Positions 14,902 through 20,360 of a DNA stretch of 20,360 nt are shown piece after piece. The DNA is taken from assembly GCA_964396845.1 (NCBI GenBank), contig CAYNGH010000048.1, forward strand, positions 1 to 20,360, read 5' to 3'. Both the position numbers and the translations under genes were made by a program. The notes beneath the pieces are model-generated. The model was not told the DNA's origin. It worked only from the letters and a program-made list of their open reading frames with translations, and searched no databases. Within the stretch, counting starts at the first letter, position 1. Every line of letters begins with the position of its first letter. The stretch is from CAYNGH01 sp964396845 (GTDB taxonomy: Bacteria; Vulcanimicrobiota; JAJTBE01; CAYNGH01).

Positions 14902-15441
14902 ATGTGGTGCTTACGTTGCGGGGCCAGTGATCCTGGGGAATCAGACAGATGCCAGGTATGTGAAAGCGAGATTGGATCTCCTGATAGTCGCATCGGTTAT
15001 TTTAACCAGATGATGCGACTCACCGGCGAGCTTATTACAGGAAAACTGACGGTGGAAGAATATGAGAAATCCATCCAATGGGCCACCGAGGCCATGGATG
15101 ACCTGGGCAAGGGACTGGAGCCCCTGGAAAACCAGCTGAAGCTCATGGGGTTTGATGAGCTGGCCATGTCCCTGGTGAACCGTCCCCTGTCTTCATTCCG
15201 GGAAGGAATCCAGACCTTTCACCAGGGGCTGGAAAAACTCCGGTATTATGTCTATGAACCCAACCAGAGCCATCTTCAAAATGGTCTGACTCTGCTGGAG
15301 AAAGCCAACAACCTCTTCAATTATACTGCGGACACTGCCACATACATGATGGGAGATATTTCCAAACAGCTATCCCCCGAGGATATTGAAAAAGCCAGAA
15401 AAGAAGCAGAACAGCGTTTCGCATCCATCCAGGGAGGATAG
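14902..15441 (+). CDS. Zinc-ribbon helical protein of unknown function
   Basis: This 179-residue protein begins with a four-cysteine zinc-ribbon motif: C3-x-x-C6 and C17-x-x-C20. The rest (about 28-175) looks almost entirely helical and acidic, with repeated Glu/Leu patterns, and there is no membrane segment. I do not recognise the helical part. Such short zinc ribbons followed by helices often act as scaffolds, but no function is claimed. The ATG at 14902 has GGGAG nine bases upstream. The gene stands alone, and its 3' end meets the next minus-strand gene after 13 bp. Confidence 0.75.
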   Translation: MWCLRCGASDPGESDRCQVCESEIGSPDSRIGYFNQMMRLTGELITGKLTVEEYEKSIQWATEAMDDLGKGLEPLENQLKLMGFDELAMSLVNRPLSSFREGIQTFHQGLEKLRYYVYEPNQSHLQNGLTLLEKANNLFNYTADTATYMMGDISKQLSPEDIEKARKEAEQRFASIQGG

Positions 15442-15454
15442 TCCTGAACTGGAA

Positions 15455-16180
15455 TTAAAAATCATCAAAGGATTTCGGCAGGGTGTATTTTTCATCTCCC
15501 CCGGATTCATCAAGTTCTCTGCCTTCCGGGGCAAAGGCATCCCGTTTCATGTATCCACTGTCTTTCATTGCCGAGAGTATTTTTTTAAGCTCTTCCTCCT
15601 CCAGGTGTTCGCCGAAGTAGTTCTTATCGCCGGGGATGATTCCGGGAAGCCGGAGATTCCGGGAAGTCTGCCGGGGTTCTTTCACATCAAAGAGTATGGC
15701 ATTGGCGGGCTGACAGCATCCCCCCTTGTCCCCGGCGGGACAGCCGGAATTTTCCGATGCAGTGGCGCTCAGAGTCGGAACCGGCCCGATACGGATGTTT
15801 TTGATTTGCTGAATATCCACAGAGTTTGATTTTTTCAGGGAAAGTACCTGACTGGTTATGGTGAGATAACGAGAATCGATGGAAACCATCACCCGTCCAA
15901 AGAGCATCCACAAAACCGCAGTGATGGCGGCAATCCCCCCCACGGTCCACAGGGAAACCCATACAATCATAAATATTACAGCAGGCAGGGGAAGGGCTTG
16001 ATCGCTGAAGAAAAGGCTTTTTATGGCAAAATACTCCCCCATGGCCCAGCCTGTCAGCCAGAAGCACAGAAAACCCACCACAAAAATGTGGGACTGGGCA
16101 GGGATGAGAATCTCAAGTCCCTGTGGTTTTCTGCTGATCTTTGCCTTAATTTTTTTTACGGCCATTGCTCCTGTAAACAT
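15455..16180 (-). CDS. Two-helix membrane protein, paralogue of the next gene upstream
   Basis: This 241-residue protein has a basic N-terminus and two membrane helices (about 29-55 and 68-95). A beta-rich cytoplasmic region follows, beginning FGRVMVSIDSRYLTIT, which resembles bacterial PH-like (bPH) domains set after two helices. A Gly/Cys-rich insertion (three Cys within SGCPAGDKGGCC) interrupts the beta region. The acidic C-terminus ends EKYTLPKSFDDF. The 218-residue neighbour has the same layout and nearly the same ending, so the pair arose by duplication. The ATG at 16180 has a perfect GGAGG five bases upstream. Function is unknown. The PH-like assignment is a structural guess from strand and helix order. 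Confidence 0.75.
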   Translation of the reverse strand: MFTGAMAVKKIKAKISRKPQGLEILIPAQSHIFVVGFLCFWLTGWAMGEYFAIKSLFFSDQALPLPAVIFMIVWVSLWTVGGIAAITAVLWMLFGRVMVSIDSRYLTITSQVLSLKKSNSVDIQQIKNIRIGPVPTLSATASENSGCPAGDKGGCCQPANAILFDVKEPRQTSRNLRLPGIIPGDKNYFGEHLEEEELKKILSAMKDSGYMKRDAFAPEGRELDESGGDEKYTLPKSFDDF

Positions 16181-16269
16181 TGTTACCTCCTATAAATACA
16201 AAACCAGTCCTGTGCCCTGTCAGCCCGCCGACGAATCTGCCGGGCAAATAAACTCCCCCGGCCTGAATG

Positions 16270-16926
16270 TTACTGAACAAGGTCATCAAAATCCTCCGGC
16301 AGGGAGTATTTCTCACCGGGAGAGTCCCCATTCTCAGTTATTCTGATGCCTGAGAAAGCCTTCAGGGGAATATGTCCGCAACGAACCATCGCCTCCATTA
16401 TGTTTCTCAGGCTTTCCCTGGAGTGTTTTTTTGCTATGTGCCACTTTCCCTTTGAGGGGTTCCCCGGATCAATCACTTCAAAGGACACCGCATAGCTGAA
16501 AGCCTTTGTACTTCTCCGGGCTCTTCTCCTCGATGACATGTTCTGAAGTCTGGCAATCCGGATATTCATAATCTGATCCACCGGGACAGTTTCCACCTTT
16601 TTCCAGCCAAACAAATCGGAAACCCTTGTGAGATTCTCAGAGTCGATGAAAATTGTCACCTTTTTGAACATGATGTCCATCATGCTGTAAGCAACTGCCA
16701 GAATCGCCAGCCCGTTCAAGAGTATCCAGGGTATGTTTTCCATTATCTTCCCGGTTGTCGCGGTCCCGGAGGCGACATGGCTGATAATGGTGGCAACCCC
16801 AGAAATCATTGCCACAATGACAATGGAAAAAACCAGAAAATCAACAAAATGCATAAAGGGAAGAATCGTTATCTCGACATCCCCGGATCTGTCCTGAATC
16901 TGAACCTTATTTTTTGAGGAAAACAT
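16270..16926 (-). CDS. Two-helix membrane protein, tandem paralogue
   Basis: This 218-residue protein has a polar N-terminus of about 20 residues and two membrane helices (about 25-50 and 65-85). A beta-rich region follows with a KKVTIFIDSENLTRVSDLF start and the segment QIMNIRIARL. That corresponds to VSIDSRYLTITSQVLSL and QIKNIRIGPV in the downstream paralogue. A strongly basic loop (RRRARR) replaces the Cys-rich insert. The end, EKYSLPEDFDDL, mirrors EKYTLPKSFDDF of the partner. The ATG at 16926 has GAGG seven bases upstream. The gap to the partner is 89 bp. Cotranscription is likely and the two could form a heteromer. Function is unknown. Confidence 0.75.
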   Translation of the reverse strand: MFSSKNKVQIQDRSGDVEITILPFMHFVDFLVFSIVIVAMISGVATIISHVASGTATTGKIMENIPWILLNGLAILAVAYSMMDIMFKKVTIFIDSENLTRVSDLFGWKKVETVPVDQIMNIRIARLQNMSSRRRARRSTKAFSYAVSFEVIDPGNPSKGKWHIAKKHSRESLRNIMEAMVRCGHIPLKAFSGIRITENGDSPGEKYSLPEDFDDLVQ

Positions 16927-17019
16927 GAGGAAACCTCGATTCTCACATTATTTGACAAATCCATGTCCTTGAGAAAAACTGCCGGATCAGAACCGACCTG
17001 ACATCTTTAAGACGGCTTT

Positions 17020-17051
17020 AATATATATACCTTGCAAAACCAACCAGTAAA
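17020..17051 (-). promoter_or_regulatory. Weak candidate promoter for the tandem membrane-protein genes
   Basis: On the minus strand, TTTACT (17051-17046) is followed after 16-18 bases by an alternating TATATATATATT run that supplies several possible -10 boxes. It lies in the 153-bp gap downstream of the lipoprotein gene and about 95 bases before the start at 16926. The match is modest and the AT run makes the register ambiguous. Nothing else was seen in this gap. Confidence 0.25.
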
Positions 17052-17079
17052 GACCGGCGCGAAATTCCCTGAAGGGCTG

Positions 17080-20037
17080 TCATTGAATGCAGTAAAGATG
17101 CCCGTTGTCAGAACCGATGTACAGCTCATCCCTGGCTCCCAGGGCCGGGCTTGATTCCACATATTTATCGGTTTTGATCTCCCAGAGAACCTTGCCCTGA
17201 GGACTGAGGCAGTAGATGCGGGTATCATCGGAGCCGAAATAAATCCGGCCCTCGCCATCCACCAGAGCAGAGCCGAAAACCTCGTAATCAGTTTTGAAAC
17301 GCCAGCGCAATTTGCCCTCAGGGCTGAGGGCATACAGGTAATGATCCTCGGAGCCGATGAAGATGTTGCCTTCCTGGTCTATGGCGGGAGAAGCCGGGAC
17401 AAACCCCCCGGTCTTGTATCGCCAGCGCAGTTTTCCATCGGGACCAAGACAGTAGATATGACCGTCATCAGAACCAAACACCACAGAACCGTCAGGAGCA
17501 ACCGCCGGGGATGAATAGACCTTCCCGCCGGTTTTGTAACGCCAGGACTCTTCCCCCGACAGGTTGAACCGGTAAAGATGCCCGTCAAGACACCCCACCA
17601 CCAGACCGCCCCTTCCATCCAAGGCCGGAGAGGAGAACACCTCGTCCTCCATCTCTTTTTTCCACAGGATCTTCCCCCGGTTGTCGATGGCATAAAGATG
17701 CCCGTCGTTGGAGCCAAAATATACCCGGCCCTGCTCATCCACTGCAGGAGTTGAGATGACCCATTTGCCGGTTTCAAACTTCCACAGGATCTTCCCCCGG
17801 CTGTCGATGGCATAAAGATGCCCGTCATCGGAGCCCTGATAGATGATTCCCTGATTGTTCACCGTAGGTGATGCCAGCAGAGATCTGCCCAGGGGCAACT
17901 TCCATTTCATCACCCCTGAGGGCTTGACAGCATAAAGACTGCCGTCCCCGGAAGATACGTATATAGTGCCCTCCGGCCCCACCGCCGGGGAGGACTGAAT
18001 TGGCCGGTAAGTGCGGAAACGCCATCGGATCCGGCCTTTCACAGGCCCCTTCAACCGGGTATGACCGGTGCGGGCGAAATTCCCCCCCAGGGTCGGCCAT
18101 ATGGGAGCCCCCACAACCACAGGAGCCTGTTCGCCTATGCCGGGGAAGCTGTCGGCAAACCTTTCGATGTCAAAATCATCTGGATTCTCCCGGGAAAGCT
18201 GTTGAAAATACTGCCTGGCCTCTTGTGTTCTGCCAAGACGGTAGAGAGCCAGTCCCCGGAAAATGTCCGGGCCGGGACTGTCCCAGGGTGAATCCGACAG
18301 CAGTTCCACAGCAGAATCAAATTCTCCCCTGGCGTATCTGCCAAATCCCAGGTATAAAGGGACAGCCCCATGACGGGGATCCGACTTGAGAATTCCCTCA
18401 AGAGCCTCGATTCCCCCGGCAATCTCCCCGGTTTCCATCCGGCGGATTCCATTTAACAGGTGCTGACGGCGGGGGCTGTCATCTTCAGTGTCCAATGATA
18501 TCAGAGGCAGATCCCTTTGAGGCTTCTTTTGAAAACGAGCCAGAGTATCCTCCAGAAAGCCTTCAGCAAAAACAATCCGGGAAGGAGGAGGCAAAACCAG
18601 AGGATATTCCACCATCCGATCCCCCACCAGGTGATTTACAATAAGCCCGGTATTCTGCCGGCGGGATCCCCGGCCAAAGAGAGCATATTTATCATCATCG
18701 GTATCCACCATATAGTCAACCACTGCCACAGAGTAAGTTTTATCGGATGCAAGGGGTTTTCCATCAATATGTGCCAGTATCTGCATGTTTTTCCGGTCAA
18801 TGGCCATGGTCACACCGCTGACATGATAAAAGGGGCCTTCCTGGGTGGCCATGGAAGCAAGAATCTCCTGAAGCTGTCTTCCCGACAGATCCAGAATCAC
18901 CACCTGATTGTCAAAGGGCAGGGCATTACGGATGGATTCATGGGAAACCAGACCGGCAAATCCATCTCGAATCGCCTGGTAGTTTATCAGGCAAATGTCC
19001 GCCTCGACGGCAAGCCTTATGGTATCGGCAATGTATGAGCCTGCCGGGGATTCGTGAGGCCCATCTTCCCGGTGGTTTAACCCCGGAACAGCGAAGGCCA
19101 TCCCCTGACGGAGGATCTGCCGGTAATTCCCGCCATATGTATCCCGGAAGCTGTCAAGATAAGGCTGAAGAACTTCAAGGTATTTCTCCGGGATAGCTGG
19201 TTCCGCGCCAGCCCCCGGAACAGTCCGGGCAGTGATTATTCCGTTGTCAATCTCAACCATCCCGAGATTGTAACGGGAATCCACCCAGGGAGCCACGGGG
19301 ATCCCCTCCAGATTCGTGATAACCCCGGGAGTAAGACGGGGACTCCTGGTGCCGGGGATAATCAGATCTATTCCCCGGGCCCGGGAAGCCACAAAATCTA
19401 TATCCCCCCCCTTGTACAACAGAATATTGAAATCCCCGCCATGCTGACGCACCAGCCCTTCAAGCCCCAGCACCGGATGAATGTCCCGGTCTGCAACCCC
19501 CGGCGGAGCATATAAAAAGAATAATACAATCCGGCTGTCCCCCATCTCAAGACTCCGCCACCGGGGGCGGGGGTTTCCCTCAAGTATGAAGGGAAAATCC
19601 TCTTTCCCTGGCAGATTCAGCCCCGGTTCCATCAAAACACCATCGTATCCGCCGGCTTTCATCAAAACCGCCATGGGTTCGCCGTCAAATACCCGGCAGA
19701 AATCATCACTCCCCACAAGGCTCCCCCCGGCGTCCAAAAGGAGAACCGGCCCTTTTTGTCCCGATGCAAGCCGGCGGGCAATCTCCCGGATCTGGGAAAA
19801 GTGATACTCGGGGTGGGATCGGGAAAATCCACCAAACACTGGCAATACAGCGTTCCCCTTCATCCCCGAGGTATATATCACTGTCAGTTCAGCGGGACTA
19901 CTCCGGGGTGAGGGTGAAGCCGTCAAAGGGGCCTCCGGGGCAGGGGGAGTTTGTGGCGAACATCCCGGCATGATCAGAAAAGCCAGTATCAGCAGGGACA
20001 TCATGAATAATGGGTGGATAGCTCTTTCTGTTTTCAT
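17080..20037 (-). CDS. Predicted lipoprotein: motif-less 5'-nucleotidase module, TPR-like region and eight-repeat PQQ-type beta-propeller
   Basis: This 985-residue protein starts with a lipoprotein-type signal (hydrophobic 10-23, then PGC with C26; the -3 residue is Met, so the lipobox is imperfect) and a Pro/Ser-rich linker. Residues about 50-290 follow the layout of the 5'-nucleotidase metallophosphatase domain, but the metal motifs are gone. The DLHG position reads GMKG, the GD position reads DAGG, and the GNHE and GHxH positions read EPGLN and GTRSP. Residues about 325-500 match the 5'-nucleotidase C-terminal domain (GSYIADTIR, NALPFDNQVV, YHVSGV, VVDYMVDTDDDKYALF), although NGGGIR reads NYQAIR. 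TPR-like helices (about 545-640) and eight PQQ-type repeats (669-985) complete it. It is probably non-catalytic and displayed on the envelope. AGGAGG precedes the ATG. It lies 8 bp after a WecA/TagO-like gene. Confidence 0.88.
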   Translation of the reverse strand: MKTERAIHPLFMMSLLILAFLIMPGCSPQTPPAPEAPLTASPSPRSSPAELTVIYTSGMKGNAVLPVFGGFSRSHPEYHFSQIREIARRLASGQKGPVLLLDAGGSLVGSDDFCRVFDGEPMAVLMKAGGYDGVLMEPGLNLPGKEDFPFILEGNPRPRWRSLEMGDSRIVLFFLYAPPGVADRDIHPVLGLEGLVRQHGGDFNILLYKGGDIDFVASRARGIDLIIPGTRSPRLTPGVITNLEGIPVAPWVDSRYNLGMVEIDNGIITARTVPGAGAEPAIPEKYLEVLQPYLDSFRDTYGGNYRQILRQGMAFAVPGLNHREDGPHESPAGSYIADTIRLAVEADICLINYQAIRDGFAGLVSHESIRNALPFDNQVVILDLSGRQLQEILASMATQEGPFYHVSGVTMAIDRKNMQILAHIDGKPLASDKTYSVAVVDYMVDTDDDKYALFGRGSRRQNTGLIVNHLVGDRMVEYPLVLPPPSRIVFAEGFLEDTLARFQKKPQRDLPLISLDTEDDSPRRQHLLNGIRRMETGEIAGGIEALEGILKSDPRHGAVPLYLGFGRYARGEFDSAVELLSDSPWDSPGPDIFRGLALYRLGRTQEARQYFQQLSRENPDDFDIERFADSFPGIGEQAPVVVGAPIWPTLGGNFARTGHTRLKGPVKGRIRWRFRTYRPIQSSPAVGPEGTIYVSSGDGSLYAVKPSGVMKWKLPLGRSLLASPTVNNQGIIYQGSDDGHLYAIDSRGKILWKFETGKWVISTPAVDEQGRVYFGSNDGHLYAIDNRGKILWKKEMEDEVFSSPALDGRGGLVVGCLDGHLYRFNLSGEESWRYKTGGKVYSSPAVAPDGSVVFGSDDGHIYCLGPDGKLRWRYKTGGFVPASPAIDQEGNIFIGSEDHYLYALSPEGKLRWRFKTDYEVFGSALVDGEGRIYFGSDDTRIYCLSPQGKVLWEIKTDKYVESSPALGARDELYIGSDNGHLYCIQ
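17083..18033 (-). repeat. Eight tandem 40-residue (120-bp) PQQ-type propeller repeats
   Basis: Residues 669-985 of the lipoprotein divide into seven units of exactly 40 residues and a final unit of 37, with no insertions. The consensus is a W near position 4, SSPA or a variant near 14-17, G near 22, then a GSDDGHLYAI-type strand. Units 2 and 3 share almost identical DNA of more than 50 bases (from 17781 and 17661, 120 bp apart). This predicts an eight-bladed beta-propeller and fairly recent blade duplication. Confidence 0.9.
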
Positions 20038-20045
20038 GAATCCTC

Positions 20046-20360
20046 CTAATACATCCGGGCCAGAACAATTCCCAGTATCCCCAGGATAAGATTAACCAGG
20101 TATATCAAAAATACCACATTGCGGTGGGAAAGCCCCGTCCGGAGAAGCCGGTGATGGACATGATCCTTGTCGGGGGAAAAGATGGGTTTCTTCCTGATGA
20201 ATCTTCTAAAGATGGCAAAGGCGGTATCAAAGATAGGAACCCCCATAATCAGCACCGGCACCATAAAGGCCAGGGTAGTGGTGGTTTTTAACGCCCCCAT
20301 AATGGAAGATGCCGCAAAGGTCAGCCCGATAAGAAGAGAGCCGGTATCTCCCAGGAATAT
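20046..20360 (-). CDS. WecA/TagO-type undecaprenyl-phosphate sugar-1-phosphate transferase, N-terminal part outside the window
   Basis: Only the last 104 codons are visible; the gene enters from beyond 20360. The fragment opens with FLGDTGSLLIG, the conserved Asp motif of the MraY/WecA/TagO family. It then has a membrane helix (LAFMVPVLIMGVPIFDTAF), the basic loop with KDHVHHRLL (the His-rich motif of WecA/TagO-like members), and a final membrane helix. The family transfers N-acetylhexosamine-1-phosphate from UDP-sugar to undecaprenyl phosphate at the inner membrane, starting O-antigen, teichoic acid or other glycans. The HVHHRLL motif favours a WecA/TagO role over MraY. The sugar cannot be told from this piece. 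The next gene starts 8 bp downstream, with its ribosome-binding site overlapping this stop codon. Confidence 0.88.
   Translation of the reverse strand: MFLGDTGSLLIGLTFAASSIMGALKTTTTLAFMVPVLIMGVPIFDTAFAIFRRFIRKKPIFSPDKDHVHHRLLRTGLSHRNVVFLIYLVNLILGILGIVLARMY

Noticed and set aside
16195..16223. CTGACA-17-TGTATT as a promoter for the gene at 15455-16180
   Set aside because: Transcription would start within the ribosome-binding site, about 8 bases before the ATG, removing the GGAGG that clearly serves this gene.
16927..16940. GAGG-AAA-CCTC mini-hairpin over the ribosome-binding site of the gene at 16270-16926
   Set aside because: A four-base stem with a three-base loop is too weak to call a regulatory structure.

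Overview
The window (about 20.4 kb) comes from a bacterium with two membranes. It carries both separate enzymes of the LPS heptose pathway (HldC, HldA), a compact Mla-type phospholipid transport system (MlaE, MlaF, and an MlaD with a predicted outer-membrane barrel tail), a predicted lipoprotein, and a WecA/TagO-type undecaprenyl-phosphate glycosyltransferase. Three Hanks-type Ser/Thr kinase genes, an FHA protein and two GGDEF proteins make it signalling-rich. I see no MlaA, MlaB or MlaC. The combination is not that of a typical proteobacterium. A diderm Firmicute or an uncultured diderm phylum would fit, but the sequence alone does not settle it.

Layout. Positions 1-3757 (minus strand): hldC, hldA, an exported protein of unknown function, tgt (queuosine tRNA modification) and a GGDEF protein cut by the window edge. 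A 154-bp divergent region follows. Positions 3912-8062 (plus): a membrane-tailed predicted pseudokinase, a transmembrane kinase with a periplasmic-binding-protein-like outer domain, and a membrane FHA protein. The last two overlap by 4 bp. Positions 8126-14275 (plus): mlaE, mlaF, mlaD, a soluble kinase, a degenerate GGDEF protein and rsmI, all tightly spaced. A good sigma70-like promoter (8052-8080) lies just ahead of mlaE, inside the end of the FHA gene.

Positions 14288-14734 (minus) hold a DNPH1/nucleoside deoxyribosyltransferase-like protein. It is divergent from a zinc-ribbon protein (14902-15441, plus). Positions 15455-16926 (minus) hold two tandem paralogous membrane proteins of unknown function. 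Positions 17080-20360 (minus) hold the end of a WecA/TagO-like gene followed 8 bp later by a 985-residue predicted lipoprotein. That protein joins a 5'-nucleotidase-like module lacking its metal-binding motifs, a short TPR-like stretch and an eight-repeat PQQ-type beta-propeller.

How the genes may work together (inference): the pseudokinase, sensor kinase and FHA protein look like one phospho-signalling unit. They sit directly upstream of a transenvelope lipid-transport operon that contains another kinase, which suggests that Ser/Thr phosphorylation tunes envelope lipid traffic. No gene-free stretch exceeds 300 bp. The longest gaps (154, 167 and 153 bp) are described in the entries. I found no tRNA, rRNA, CRISPR array, insertion sequence or convincing rho-independent terminator.
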